This document shows, one piece after another, positions 8,623 to 17,650 of a DNA stretch of 52,817 nt. Numbering within the stretch: position 1 is the stretch's first letter; each line of letters begins with the position of its first letter. Where the stretch lies: assembly GCA_948788915.1 (NCBI GenBank), contig CAQFOZ010000010.1:1-52817 (forward strand), in the 5' to 3' direction. The notes beneath the pieces were generated by a model. It searched no databases. It saw only the letters and a list, made by a program, of their open reading frames with translations, and was not told where the DNA came from. A program made the translations under genes and the position numbers. The DNA is from an uncultured Muribaculaceae bacterium. GTDB lineage: Bacteria; Bacteroidota; Bacteroidia; Bacteroidales; Muribaculaceae.

Positions 8623-8657
8623 AAAAGGGGTTTTGACTTTCGAGCTAAAACCCTTTT
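8623..8657. terminator. Bidirectional terminator between the TPR and lipid kinase genes
   Basis: AAAAGGGGTTTT pairs with AAAACCCTTTT across a short loop, with one bulged G. A tracts and T tracts flank it on both sides between two convergent genes. Confidence 0.75.
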
Positions 8658-8689
8658 CTTGTCGGTATAAGGAAACTCAGGATTTGCAA

Positions 8690-9655
8690 TCAGTAATCTT
8701 TGCGCAGACGACGGAGACGGTTTAGAATCTCCCGATTGAAATATTTTAATGGGGTGAGGAACGGATGTACGGGATGGGGTTCTCCTGTTGTGAAAATTTT
8801 TAATTGGTGGTGGTGACAGAAAAGTTTTATCTCCTCCCCCATATCCATAGGATCCCCGTCAAGGTGCACCGGACCTTCTTCAAGACGGCGAATTGTCGCC
8901 TCTTTTACTTTCATAGTCTGGATAATCATGTTGTTGCGTATCATGCCTGTCAGAAGATCCACCCCCATTATGGCCTGTGTGAACGGAGTGCCGGCGTGTA
9001 CTATGGTCAAATCCATAAGACCGTCTTTGATTGAAGCCTCGGGTGCAATGAACGCATTATTGCCATATTGCGATGCATTGCAAGCAGCAACGATAAATGC
9101 GCGGAATCTGATTCTTTTGCCGTTGGCCTCAAGAAGATATTCTGAAGGCTCGAATTTAAGGTATTCCTGCAGTGCGCTTCGTATATAAGTAGCGAGCCCA
9201 CGATGTTTTGATTTTGAGAAACTTTTGCTTACTGCCGCATCAAAACCGAGGCCGAAGGTGCAGAAAAACGGGTGGCCGTTGGCATCGCAATAATCGCAGT
9301 CAACAATATTCCTTTTTGAGATGACATTGAGTGCATCGGAGATATCGGTAGAAATATTAAGGTGTCTTGCCAGTCCGTTTCCCGAACCCAAGGGCAGGAT
9401 CCCCAGCGCAGTATTGCTTCCGATGAGTCCGGATGCTACCTCATTTACTGTCCCGTCTCCTCCGGCGGCTATTGCCCCCAGATATCCCTTTTGGGCGGCA
9501 ATACCGGCATATTCGCGGGCATCGCCCGGCCTTTCAGTATAGAGAACCTCTACTTTTATGTCGGCACGTCTAAGTTTGTGGATAGTGCGCTCTGCCAATC
9601 CTTGTTTGTCGGTTGTGCCTGAAATCGGATTAACGATAAGAAGGCATTTTTCCAT
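8690..9655 (-). CDS. Diacylglycerol/lipid kinase, YegS-DgkB family
   Basis: 321 residues. The DAGK catalytic domain is clear: VNPISG near residue 8, the nucleotide-binding loop GGDGTVNEV at 65-73, and PLGSGNGLAR at 88-97. The C-terminal beta-sandwich carries CNASQYGNNAFIAPEA, LDLTIVHAG and the VHLDGDP motif. It phosphorylates a lipid (diacylglycerol, sphingoid or similar) with ATP at the inner face of the membrane; the substrate cannot be read from sequence. Sphingolipids are made by many Bacteroidales, so a sphingoid substrate is possible. It is divergent from the rhomboid gene, with 61 bp between the two starts. Confidence 0.9.
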   Translation of the reverse strand: MEKCLLIVNPISGTTDKQGLAERTIHKLRRADIKVEVLYTERPGDAREYAGIAAQKGYLGAIAAGGDGTVNEVASGLIGSNTALGILPLGSGNGLARHLNISTDISDALNVISKRNIVDCDYCDANGHPFFCTFGLGFDAAVSKSFSKSKHRGLATYIRSALQEYLKFEPSEYLLEANGKRIRFRAFIVAACNASQYGNNAFIAPEASIKDGLMDLTIVHAGTPFTQAIMGVDLLTGMIRNNMIIQTMKVKEATIRRLEEGPVHLDGDPMDMGEEIKLFCHHHQLKIFTTGEPHPVHPFLTPLKYFNREILNRLRRLRKDY

Positions 9656-9664
9656 ATAATGTAT

Positions 9665-9672
9665 TATCTTTG
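9665..9672 (+). promoter_or_regulatory. -7 box of the rhomboid gene
   Basis: TATCTTTG matches TAnnTTTG and lies 44 nt before the ATG. The -33 element is not convincing. Confidence 0.45.
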
Positions 9673-9716
9673 CATTTCAAACATAATGTAGTCTGCAAAA
9701 TTATAAAAGAAATTTG

Positions 9717-10472
9717 ATGTTTAGAAATAGATTTTCAGAATGGCCTCCGGTCACTAAAAACCTTATCATAATAAATGTGTTGATATGGTTGGTTGAAATC
9801 ATACTTCCCGGCTTTGCCGAAAACGGGCTGATGCGTTATTGTGCATTGCATTTTGTAGCATCTGATACCTTTAATCCCATCCAGCTTTTCACATATATGT
9901 TTTTGCATGACAACAATAGTTTCATGCATGTTTTCTTCAATATGTTTTCCCTTTATATGTTCGGTCTTATACTTGAACGTGTCTGGGGGTCAAAAAGATT
10001 TTTGGTATATTATCTCATATGTGGAGTCGGCGCCGCGGTGGTTCAGGAGCTTGTATGGTGGTTTACATGGGAACACGATTATATCGCAGGTATAGCCAAA
10101 CTTAACGGAATGACCTACGAAACAATGAATAACATTGTTCAGCAGTCTATTGCTTCGGGAAGCACACAGTTTCTTGATGGCATGGCTATGATGAAAAACC
10201 AGATACTTACCATTGGTGCCTCCGGAGCGGTATTCGGTGTGCTGCTTGCTTTTGCGTTTGTGTTCCCCAATATGCCGCTTTACCTGTTCTTTATACCTGT
10301 GCCGATTAAGGCAAAGTATATGGTGGCAGGTTATGCGGTGATAGAATTCTTCCTTGGGGTGGGGCATTCCATGGACTCCGTGGCTCATTTCGCGCATCTC
10401 GGAGGTATGATTTTTGGTCTGATTCTGTTATTGATATGGAAACGGAACGGAACACTGGGGAAATATTATTAA
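9717..10472 (+). CDS. Rhomboid-family intramembrane serine protease
   Basis: 251 residues from ATG 9717 (a TTG just before it is also in frame). At least six hydrophobic segments. The catalytic serine is S169 in the GASG motif (167-170), paired with H227 in HFAHLGG; the L1 loop motif appears as ERVWGS. Rhomboids cut transmembrane segments of membrane proteins within the bilayer. A long loop of about 40 residues (112-155) separates two membrane segments. The EEP-family gene follows after 57 bp on the same strand, as is common in Bacteroidetes, so the two are probably co-transcribed. Confidence 0.92.
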   Translation: MFRNRFSEWPPVTKNLIIINVLIWLVEIILPGFAENGLMRYCALHFVASDTFNPIQLFTYMFLHDNNSFMHVFFNMFSLYMFGLILERVWGSKRFLVYYLICGVGAAVVQELVWWFTWEHDYIAGIAKLNGMTYETMNNIVQQSIASGSTQFLDGMAMMKNQILTIGASGAVFGVLLAFAFVFPNMPLYLFFIPVPIKAKYMVAGYAVIEFFLGVGHSMDSVAHFAHLGGMIFGLILLLIWKRNGTLGKYY

Positions 10473-10529
10473 TTCTGTGTAAAAAGTATTAGAAAATTGT
10501 TTTTACCGATAATAAATCCGATTTTGAGA

Positions 10530-11603
10530 ATGGCGCTTAGAATAGCGTCCATAGTGTTATTTCTTCTCACAATAGCTGCAGCTTATGGAGGGAGGGTAAA
10601 TCCTATGTATTTTGCGTATCCATCTTGGCTTACGCTTGCATTGCCATATCTTGCCATTGCTACTGTCGCCATTACTGTAATTTGGCTTTGTTGTGGAAAG
10701 TTTTTTACAGGTGCTCTCGGTGTGTTGACTATGATTGCGTGCTGGGAACCGGTCACGGTTGCCGTGCCTTTGCATTCACAGATCAGACCTGAGGATGATA
10801 ACCGGACATTTACTCTTCTTACATATAACATTTTGCATGGTATTGATCAGATGCAGAATCGGACAGATTCAGTAGGCGCTGTGTCTCAGGAGGGTAATCC
10901 GGCAATTGAGTTTATTATTAATTCAGGAGCCGATATTGTGAATATTCAGGAGATGGTAACTCTTGATGATAGAGAGATTCCTAATCTTTCCGATTATATG
11001 GATACGATAAGAAAAATTTATCCTCATATAATAGATAATTCAGAAACGGATAGGAAAGTGTTCTCAAAGTTTCCCGTGTGCCTTGTAAAGAATACATATT
11101 GGTATAATCTTTATAAAATTAAGACCCCGTGGGGCGGTTTGAATTTGATTAATATGCATATTCCTTCTTACTCATTGAATGATGATGAAAGACAAGTGGT
11201 CAAGGAAATTATGTCAATAAAGAAATCGGAAAATGGACTCAGTGAACTGAAAGGTTCGGTAAGAGAGAAATTGAATGAGTCGTTTAAATATCGTGCAAAA
11301 GTAGTAGGAGAACTGAAGACTATGATAGAATCTACCGAGGGTCCGTTGATTGTCGCCGGAGACTTTAACGATGTCCCGGAATCATATGCCTACCGCATGG
11401 TGAGATCAACCGGACTTGAAGATGCTTATGTCCAGACTTCATTCGGACCTGCGATAACGTATAATCAACATGGATTCTTGTTTCATCTTGACCAGATATT
11501 TTATCGGCCCGATCCGTTGAGAGCCTTGTCGGTTACCAAGGGTAAACTGAAAAGTAGCGATCACTACCCGTTGATGGCAAGATTTGAATGGATGAAACAG
11601 TAA
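10530..11603 (+). CDS. Membrane-anchored endonuclease/exonuclease/phosphatase-family protein
   Basis: 357 residues from ATG 10530; the frame is open to a TTG at 10497 and either start is possible. Three hydrophobic segments in the first 95 residues are followed by an EEP fold with its usual motifs: LTYNILHG, NIQEM, IVAGDFNDVPES and SSDHYPLMARFE. Members hydrolyse phosphodiester or phosphomonoester bonds in nucleic acids, sphingomyelin or inositol phosphates. Orientation of the membrane part suggests the catalytic domain faces the periplasm, but substrate and side are not decided by sequence. It sits between rhomboid and M3 peptidase genes. Confidence 0.85.
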   Translation: MALRIASIVLFLLTIAAAYGGRVNPMYFAYPSWLTLALPYLAIATVAITVIWLCCGKFFTGALGVLTMIACWEPVTVAVPLHSQIRPEDDNRTFTLLTYNILHGIDQMQNRTDSVGAVSQEGNPAIEFIINSGADIVNIQEMVTLDDREIPNLSDYMDTIRKIYPHIIDNSETDRKVFSKFPVCLVKNTYWYNLYKIKTPWGGLNLINMHIPSYSLNDDERQVVKEIMSIKKSENGLSELKGSVREKLNESFKYRAKVVGELKTMIESTEGPLIVAGDFNDVPESYAYRMVRSTGLEDAYVQTSFGPAITYNQHGFLFHLDQIFYRPDPLRALSVTKGKLKSSDHYPLMARFEWMKQ

Positions 11604-11636
11604 ATAGAATAAACAGATAAACCAATAACAACAGCA

Positions 11637-13739
11637 ATGAATAAATTTTTAATGATGGCGTTTGGAGCTGTGCTCCTTGCCTCTGCACCACAGATTATGG
11701 CACAAGAAAGAGAGAATCCTTTTTTGAAACCATACGATACAAAGTATGGGATTCCACCATTCGACAAAATCCAGACAGCAGATTTCCTTCCGGCAATAGA
11801 AGCTGGAATTGCAGAACAGGATGCAAATCTGTTGAAAATAACATCAAATTCAGCATCACCTACGTTTGATAATACAATTCTTCCTTTGGAGAATCTGTCT
11901 CCGATTCTTGAGAGAGTGGCTGGCGTGTTCTATCATTACGAGGAGGCTTTGTCTACTCCTGATTTTGCCGAGATTTCCGATAAGGCTATTCCGATGCTTA
12001 ACGACGCTTCAAATAAGGTAAATCTCAACGATGCGCTTTTCCGTAAGATTCAGTCTGTCTACGAGAATCGTGACAAGATGAAACTTAGCCCTGTTCAAAA
12101 AAGGGTAGTGGAGAAATATTATCGTTCATTTGCAGAGCAAGGCGCGGCACTTCCTGCCGATAAGAAAGCCGAGCTGATAAAAGTTAACGATGAATTGTCA
12201 AAACTTTTCATTCAGTATAACCGCAATTTGCTCGCTGCTACCAATGCTTTCTTTGTAACCGTATATGACAAATCCGATCTTGCCGGTTTGCCACAGTCGT
12301 CAATAGCTCAGGCTGCAGACGAGGCTAAACGCCGCGGTCTTGACGGGCTTTGGGTTTTCACTCTGCATGCTCCCAGTCGTCTCCCTGTGCTTCAGTATGC
12401 GGATAACCGAGGATTGAGGGAGGCTGTCTACAAAGGCTATACAAGTCTCGCTTTTCAAGGCGCGAACAGCAACCTTGGCGTGATAAAGCAGATAGTGAAA
12501 TTGCGTGCCGAGAAAGCAAAAATCATGGGATTCGACAATTTTGCCCAGATGATGACTTCAAGAGTTATGGCTAAAACTCCGGAAGCGGCATCAGATCTTT
12601 TGCTGTCGGTATTTGAACCTGCCGTGAAACGCTCACATGAGGAAGTGAAGGACATGCAGGATTATGTTGACAGAAACGGCGGAAACTTCAAAATCGCTCC
12701 GTGGGACTATTACTATTATGCAGGCAAGGTAAAGAATGAGAAGTTCAATCTTGACGAGAATGAACTTAGGCCATATTTCTCATTGGACAATGTGCTCAAA
12801 GGTTTGTTTGATACGGCTGAGAAACTTTGGGGTATAAAGATGGTGCCGATGAAGGATGCCCCTAAATATATAGATGATATGGCTGTCTATGATGTTGTCG
12901 ATTCCAAAACAGGAGAGCATGTGGCAGTCTGGATGTGCGATTATTTTCCGCGTGCCACAAAACGCCAGGGAGCGTGGATGGAGCAACTGCAGAGTTGTGG
13001 TATATTCGAAGATGGCAAAACACGCAGACCTATCGTTTATAATGTTGGAAACTTTACACCACCTACATCCGAGACACCGTCGTTGCTTACTATAGATGAG
13101 GTTGAGACTACATTCCATGAATTCGGACATGCTCTTCAGGCTATATTGTCAAGAGCTCCGTACAAGTCTATTGCAGGTACCAACGTGGATCGCGATTATG
13201 TGGAGATGTGTTCTCAGATAAACGAGCACTGGGCATTCGAACCGGAGGTTCTGAAATCTTATGCAAAACATTACAAAACAGGTGAGCCGATTCCTGACGA
13301 ACTTATAGAAAAGCTGAGCAAGGCTTCAAAATTCAATCAGGGATTTGCTACTACGGAGCTTGCGGGCGCAGCATTGCTCGATCTTAAATATGGCGCAACA
13401 CCTGAAGTTGAGGATGTCGTGGCATTCGAGAAGAAAGTTGGAGATGAAATCGGTATGCCTGAGGAAATTACTTATCGCTACCGTTCTCCATATTTTAAAC
13501 ATATTTTCGGTAGTGACGGATATGCGTCAGGTTATTATACATATCTTTGGGCACAGGTGCTTGAGGCGGATGCTTGGGAGCTTTTCAAGGAAAAAGGTAT
13601 ATTTGACAAGAAAACAGCAGCTTCTTTCAAAAAGAATATCATGGAATCAGGCGATTCAGAAGATCCAATGGTTCTCTTCAAACGTTTCCGTGGTCACGAA
13701 CCTGATGCCAAAGCTCTTTTAAGACTAAGAGGACTCTAA
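11637..13739 (+). CDS. dcp: M3-family zinc metallopeptidase (peptidyl-dipeptidase Dcp type)
   Basis: 700 residues. A signal peptide ends near QIMAQ, so the enzyme is exported, as in other Bacteroidales copies. The zinc motif HEFGH is at 494-498, with the downstream acidic ligand in DRDYVEMCSQINEHW. The C-terminal SDGYASGYYTYLWAQVLEADAW block is characteristic of Dcp/oligopeptidase A. Dcp removes C-terminal dipeptides from peptides; here it probably acts in the periplasm on imported peptides. It starts 33 bp after the EEP gene and ends at a strong terminator. Confidence 0.92.
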   Translation: MNKFLMMAFGAVLLASAPQIMAQERENPFLKPYDTKYGIPPFDKIQTADFLPAIEAGIAEQDANLLKITSNSASPTFDNTILPLENLSPILERVAGVFYHYEEALSTPDFAEISDKAIPMLNDASNKVNLNDALFRKIQSVYENRDKMKLSPVQKRVVEKYYRSFAEQGAALPADKKAELIKVNDELSKLFIQYNRNLLAATNAFFVTVYDKSDLAGLPQSSIAQAADEAKRRGLDGLWVFTLHAPSRLPVLQYADNRGLREAVYKGYTSLAFQGANSNLGVIKQIVKLRAEKAKIMGFDNFAQMMTSRVMAKTPEAASDLLLSVFEPAVKRSHEEVKDMQDYVDRNGGNFKIAPWDYYYYAGKVKNEKFNLDENELRPYFSLDNVLKGLFDTAEKLWGIKMVPMKDAPKYIDDMAVYDVVDSKTGEHVAVWMCDYFPRATKRQGAWMEQLQSCGIFEDGKTRRPIVYNVGNFTPPTSETPSLLTIDEVETTFHEFGHALQAILSRAPYKSIAGTNVDRDYVEMCSQINEHWAFEPEVLKSYAKHYKTGEPIPDELIEKLSKASKFNQGFATTELAGAALLDLKYGATPEVEDVVAFEKKVGDEIGMPEEITYRYRSPYFKHIFGSDGYASGYYTYLWAQVLEADAWELFKEKGIFDKKTAASFKKNIMESGDSEDPMVLFKRFRGHEPDAKALLRLRGL

Positions 13740-13783
13740 AATAAAATTAAGTTAACCATAAATCTGAGTTAACACTCATTTTA

Positions 13784-13832
13784 AAAAATTCCGGATTGTC
13801 CATATTTTTTTGGATAAATCCGGAATTTTTTT
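13784..13832. terminator. Terminator after the M3 peptidase gene
   Basis: AAAAAATTCCGGATT (13784-13797) pairs with AATCCGGAATTTTTT (13817-13832), ending in a seven-T run. Confidence 0.88.
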
Positions 13833-13948
13833 CTTACAGAATTGTAGTGATTGTAAAAATAAAGTGAATATTAAGTGAATATTTGATGAATAATTAAAAA
13901 TGTTAACTAAAAAAGTTATAAAATATGTTGTAAAACATATAAAATTTT

Positions 13949-13979
13949 TATGAAACGTTAAAGTCGGGTTGTAACTTTG
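13949..13979 (+). promoter_or_regulatory. Promoter of the 6S-like RNA
   Basis: TATG (one mismatch to TTTG) at 13949-13952, 19 nt, then TAACTTTG at 13972-13979. The predicted start, about 13986, is followed by a structured RNA without an ORF. Confidence 0.65.
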
Positions 13980-13985
13980 CAATAC

Positions 13986-14306
13986 CGAAATAAGAAAAAA
14001 GCGATAGATAAACCGACATAAAGAAAGGTTGTCTGTGCTTTCAATCTTCGTTGACCTGAAAAATCATAGCAAAACGCAATTAGAGATAGAATTGATAGTA
14101 GGATATCTAATACCAGAAAAGCAATCGTTCACACCTTAGGGTGTGAACCTGGTTGAATAATACTTATAGCCTTTACAATAAGCATGCAAGCAACAGGGTA
14201 ATTGATTATTATTATTTTGACCTTAATCGAAGAAGAGACAAGTTTCTATGAGAATAGGGGTTTCTCTCGCAAGCCGCGGTCTGCAAGAGCCGCGGTTTGT
14301 TGTTTT
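13986..14306 (+). ncRNA. ssrS: 6S-like long-hairpin noncoding RNA
   Basis: About 320 nt with promoter and terminator but no ORF. The two halves fold on each other. The closing stem 14001-14014 (GCGATAGATAAACC) pairs with 14257-14270 (GGGGTTTCTCTCGC). Next, AGAAAGGTTGTCT (14022-14034) pairs with AGACAAGTTTCT (14236-14247). Matching blocks TCTTCG and CAATTA continue inward, then ACCAG (14112-14116) with CTGGT (14149-14153). The apical hairpin is GTTCACACC (14127-14135) with GGTGTGAAC (14140-14148). One long interrupted helix with an open middle is the 6S RNA plan, which mimics an open promoter and binds RNA polymerase. It is longer than the 184-nt E. coli RNA. Another Bacteroidales-specific RNA remains possible. 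Confidence 0.55.
14271..14306 (+). terminator. Terminator of the 6S-like RNA
   Basis: AAGCCGCGGT (14271-14280) pairs with GCCGCGGTTT (14289-14298), with two wobble pairs, followed by GTTGTTTT. It separates the RNA from the HU promoter. Confidence 0.7.
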
Positions 14307-14366
14307 ATGTAAATGCTACTTTTTATGGCTAAATTGTAAAAAATTAATATTTTTTTACGATTACTA

Positions 14367-14397
14367 TTTGATTTTTAATGTTAAATAATTATATTTG
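14367..14397 (+). promoter_or_regulatory. Promoter of the HU gene
   Basis: TTTG (14367-14370), exactly 19 nt, then TATATTTG (14390-14397): a full consensus Bacteroidetes promoter. It leaves a 5' leader of about 130 nt before the HU start. Confidence 0.8.
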
Positions 14398-14535
14398 TGC
14401 GGTTAAGCGGATAATAGTTTAATTTTAGTCCGATTAAACCAATTTCTGATAAAAGAGAGCCTTTATCATAATGGTGGATATAACTCTCTAAATAGGCAAG
14501 GATAAAATTTCAATTATTTATTAATTATATTAGTT

Positions 14536-14799
14536 ATGAACAAGACTGATTTAGTAAACGAGATTGCAGCAAAAGCTCAACTCAACAAAGTGGCAGCAAA
14601 AGCAGCACTTGAGGCAACACTCGAATCAATTGAGCAGGCACTTGCCAATGATGATAAAGTGCAGCTTATAGGTTTCGGAACATTCTCAATCGTAGAGAAA
14701 GGCGCCCGTACAGGTATTAATCCACAGACAAAAGAGAAAATCCAGATTCCTGCACGCAAAGTTGTTAAATTTAAACCAGCTGCGGATCTTGCAAAATAA
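14536..14799 (+). CDS. HU-family nucleoid protein
   Basis: 87 residues, the standard HU length. It starts MNKTDLVNEIAAKAQLNK, has the central GFGTFSIVEKGAR turn, the flexible DNA-binding arm with the expected RTGINPQTKEKIQIPA pattern (proline at the tip), and a lysine-rich C-terminus. HU dimers bend DNA and compact the nucleoid. The gene has a consensus promoter, a leader of about 130 nt and a strong terminator, so it is monocistronic. The subtype (alpha/beta-like or a Bacteroides homodimer) cannot be told. Confidence 0.96.
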   Translation: MNKTDLVNEIAAKAQLNKVAAKAALEATLESIEQALANDDKVQLIGFGTFSIVEKGARTGINPQTKEKIQIPARKVVKFKPAADLAK

Positions 14800-14817
14800 A
14801 TTGCACGGATTGTAAAA

Positions 14818-14862
14818 AAAAGAAAGAGGGCGCATCTGATATGATTGCGCCCTCTTTCTTTA
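14818..14862 (+). terminator. Terminator of the HU gene
   Basis: The stem AAAGAAAGAGGGCGCA pairs with TGCGCCCTCTTTCTTT around the loop TCTGATATGAT. It is very stable and lies about 20 nt after the stop codon. Confidence 0.9.
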
Positions 14863-14939
14863 TCACTTAACTTTCATTCTCACTTAACTTTCATTATCAT
14901 ACTTAACTTTTGTTCTCATACTTAACTTTCATTATCATC
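14863..14939 (+). repeat. Four tandem CTTAACTTTC-type repeats upstream of argS
   Basis: Four consecutive units of 17-20 bp share the core ACTTAACTTT, followed by CATT or TGTT. They fill the space between the HU terminator and the argS promoter. They may bind a regulator or may be a slippage-prone spacer. Confidence 0.65.
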
Positions 14940-14980
14940 CATTTAAACGGGGCTGTATGGCGGGATTGAGAAAAAATTTG

Positions 14981-14988
14981 TATTTTTG
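14981..14988 (+). promoter_or_regulatory. -7 box of argS
   Basis: TATTTTTG matches TAnnTTTG and lies 18 nt before the argS ATG. No TTTG is found at the standard distance. Confidence 0.5.
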
Positions 14989-15006
14989 CAGATAAAACAT
15001 ATTTAT

Positions 15007-16788
15007 ATGGAATCAATTGAATCAATTATATCTGCCGGTGTGGCCAGTGCCATAAAAGAATTGTATGGTGCTGATATTGAAGTGGCTGCAGTGAATCCGT
15101 CTGCTACAAAGAAAGAATTTGAGGGAGATCTTACGGTTGTGGTATTTCCGTATCTCAAGATTTCTAAAAAGAACCCGGAAGCAACTGCTTGTGAGATAGG
15201 GAAATATTTGGAAAAGAATGTGGAGGCTGTTGAGAAATTCAATGTGGTAAAAGGCTTCCTGAATCTTTCGATATCTCCAAAATTCTGGCAAAGCTTACTC
15301 CATTCAATAGCAGATGACAATACATTCGGATTCAAGGAGGCAACTCCTGAATCTGAGCTGGTTATGGTAGAGTATTCATCGCCGAATACCAATAAACCGC
15401 TTCATCTCGGCCATGTCCGTAATAATCTGCTCGGCTATTCACTTTCGCAAATTTTGAAGGCGAACGGTAATAAAGTTGTTAAGACAAATATCGTCAATGA
15501 CAGGGGAATTCACATTTGTAAATCCATGCTTGCATGGCAAAAATGGGGGAACGGTGTAACTCCGGAGACTTCCGGCAAGAAAGGTGATCATCTGATCGGA
15601 GACTTTTATGTTGCGTTTGACAAGCATCTCAAAGAGGAGGTCAGATCTATTATGGAGAATGAGAATATCTCCGAAGATGAAGCCAAAAAGAAATCCGGGC
15701 TTATGGCTGAAGCCCAGGAGATGCTTCGTAAGTGGGAGGCAGGAGATAAAGAGGTGCGTGACTTGTGGAATATGATGAATTCCTGGGTTTATGCCGGATT
15801 CGATGAGACCTACAAGCGTCTCGGAGTGGATTTTGATAAGATTTATTATGAGTCGGACACATATCTTGAAGGAAAGGATCTTGTACTGGGTGGAATAGAA
15901 AAGGGAATAATGTATCGTAAGGATGATGGTTCCGTATGGGCTGACCTTACGGCAGATGGCCTTGATCATAAGTTGCTGTTGCGCACAGACGGTACCTCTG
16001 TATATATGACTCAGGATATAGGCACTGCCAAACTGCGTTATCAGGATTATCCAATAGACAAAATGATATATGTAGTCGGCAACGAGCAGAATTATCATTT
16101 TCAGGTGCTGTCACTTCTTCTTGACAAGCTTGGATTCAAATGGGGAAAGGATCTGACACATTTCTCTTATGGAATGGTAGAATTGCCTGAAGGAAAGATG
16201 AAGAGTAGAGAAGGCACTGTGGTGGATGCAGACGATCTGATTGATACTATGATTGCTTCTGCCGCGGAAATGGGTGCGGAAAGATTTGCGGGGATGCCAG
16301 AGGGTGAAAGCCGGGAGATCGCACGCATGGTCGGACTGGGAGCCTTGAAATATTTCCTTTTGAAGGTTGATCCCCGTAAGAATATGCTTTTCAACCCCAA
16401 AGAGTCGATTGATTTCAATGGAAACACAGGTCCATTTATACAATATACTTATGCGCGGATACAATCCGTTATAAGAAAAGCAGAGGGTTTTGACAGCACA
16501 GTGATGCCTCACAGTGAACCAAACGCCAAGGAATCCGCGTTAATACAAAAGGTGGCAGACTTCCCCGGTGTTGTGGAAGAGGCCGGTAAAACGTATTCTC
16601 CGGCGCTTATAGCGAATTATGCATATGATCTGGCGAAGGAATATAATCAGTTCTATCATGATTATTCCATTCTCAGGGAGGAAGATGTAAATAAGAAAAT
16701 GTTCAGGCTGCTTCTCTCATATGTAGTAGGACGCACATTGAAGGGTGCCATGTCTTTGCTTGGAATCGAGATGCCCGATAGGATGTAA
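15007..16788 (+). CDS. argS: Arginyl-tRNA synthetase
   Basis: 593 residues from ATG 15007; a TTG seven codons upstream overlaps the promoter and is rejected. The N-terminal Add-1 tRNA-recognition domain occupies about 1-110. The class I HIGH motif is HLGH at 133-136 in SSPNTNKPLHLGHVRNN. The KMSKS-like loop appears as KMKSREG. The C-terminal DALR anticodon-binding domain begins near 470 (GPFIQYTYARIQSVIR). It charges tRNA-Arg with arginine in the cytoplasm. Length is normal and all landmarks are intact. Confidence 0.96.
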   Translation: MESIESIISAGVASAIKELYGADIEVAAVNPSATKKEFEGDLTVVVFPYLKISKKNPEATACEIGKYLEKNVEAVEKFNVVKGFLNLSISPKFWQSLLHSIADDNTFGFKEATPESELVMVEYSSPNTNKPLHLGHVRNNLLGYSLSQILKANGNKVVKTNIVNDRGIHICKSMLAWQKWGNGVTPETSGKKGDHLIGDFYVAFDKHLKEEVRSIMENENISEDEAKKKSGLMAEAQEMLRKWEAGDKEVRDLWNMMNSWVYAGFDETYKRLGVDFDKIYYESDTYLEGKDLVLGGIEKGIMYRKDDGSVWADLTADGLDHKLLLRTDGTSVYMTQDIGTAKLRYQDYPIDKMIYVVGNEQNYHFQVLSLLLDKLGFKWGKDLTHFSYGMVELPEGKMKSREGTVVDADDLIDTMIASAAEMGAERFAGMPEGESREIARMVGLGALKYFLLKVDPRKNMLFNPKESIDFNGNTGPFIQYTYARIQSVIRKAEGFDSTVMPHSEPNAKESALIQKVADFPGVVEEAGKTYSPALIANYAYDLAKEYNQFYHDYSILREEDVNKKMFRLLLSYVVGRTLKGAMSLLGIEMPDRM

Positions 16789-16917
16789 AAATTGAAAATT
16801 AAAGCAATAAAGTAATAAAACCGGTAAAACTGTAAGGCAATAAACATTAAAGCAATTAAACAATTAAACGATTACTTGACAAAAGAATCAAAGAATAAAA
16901 CAAATAAAGAATAAATT

Positions 16918-17640
16918 ATGGATTTTAATAATTCACATAGTACACCTCCTCCATTTTATGGTGTACATGAGGTGGCCGCACAGGTAAATGCAGTAATGAA
17001 ACGTGTTTATGTGCGCATGTTCATAGGTTTGCTGATATCCGCTTTTTGTGCGATGGGTGTTGCATCGTCTGAGACAGCGTTGTATTTTATAGTAGGTAAC
17101 AGGATAGTATTCTGGGGAATAGCAATTGCAATGATAGCCATGGCTTGGACTATTCCTGCAAGACTGCAGAAAATGTCATCGGGAACAGTATTGCTGCTCT
17201 TTATGGTATATTCGGCTTTGATGGGATTATTCCTTGCTCCGATCTTTGTAATATACAGATTGGGTACAATTGTATATACATTCTTTATTACTGCCGGAAT
17301 GTTTGGTGCAATGTCTGTATACGGATATTTTACTAAAAGCGATTTATCCAAAATGGGTTCCATCCTTGTGATGGCTCTTTTTGGATTGATTATCGCAAGT
17401 GTCGTTAATATTTTCTGGGCAAACAGTACTATGGAATGGATCATATCCATTGCCGGAGTGTTGATTTTCTGCGGACTTACGGCATGGGATACGCAATCAG
17501 TAAGAAAGATCGCATCTTATAATGTTGATCCGTCAATGGCAGATAAACTCGCGACAATGGGAGCGATGAATCTCTATCTTGATTTTATAAACCTCTTCTT
17601 GTTCCTGCTCCGTTTTGTCGGAGGTGGAAATCGTGACTGA
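16918..17640 (+). CDS. Bax inhibitor-1/YccA-family membrane protein
   Basis: 240 residues with about seven membrane segments and a short polar N-terminus. The pattern (VYVRMFIGLLISAFCAM, SGTVLLLFMVYSALMG, GMFGAMSVYGYFTKSDLS, GLTAWDTQSVRKIA, NLYLDFINLFLFLLRFVGG) is that of bacterial BI-1/YccA proteins, which are membrane proteins linked to ion leak or to regulation of the FtsH protease. The 130 bp before it is AT-rich with short A-rich repeats and no clear promoter. The acidic small protein gene starts 10 bp after its stop and is surely co-transcribed. Confidence 0.92.
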   Translation: MDFNNSHSTPPPFYGVHEVAAQVNAVMKRVYVRMFIGLLISAFCAMGVASSETALYFIVGNRIVFWGIAIAMIAMAWTIPARLQKMSSGTVLLLFMVYSALMGLFLAPIFVIYRLGTIVYTFFITAGMFGAMSVYGYFTKSDLSKMGSILVMALFGLIIASVVNIFWANSTMEWIISIAGVLIFCGLTAWDTQSVRKIASYNVDPSMADKLATMGAMNLYLDFINLFLFLLRFVGGGNRD

Positions 17641-17650
17641 TAATAATTAA

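Noticed and set aside
15439..16098. 219-codon minus-strand ORF
   Set aside because: Shadow of argS, which is intact and fully supported on the other strand.
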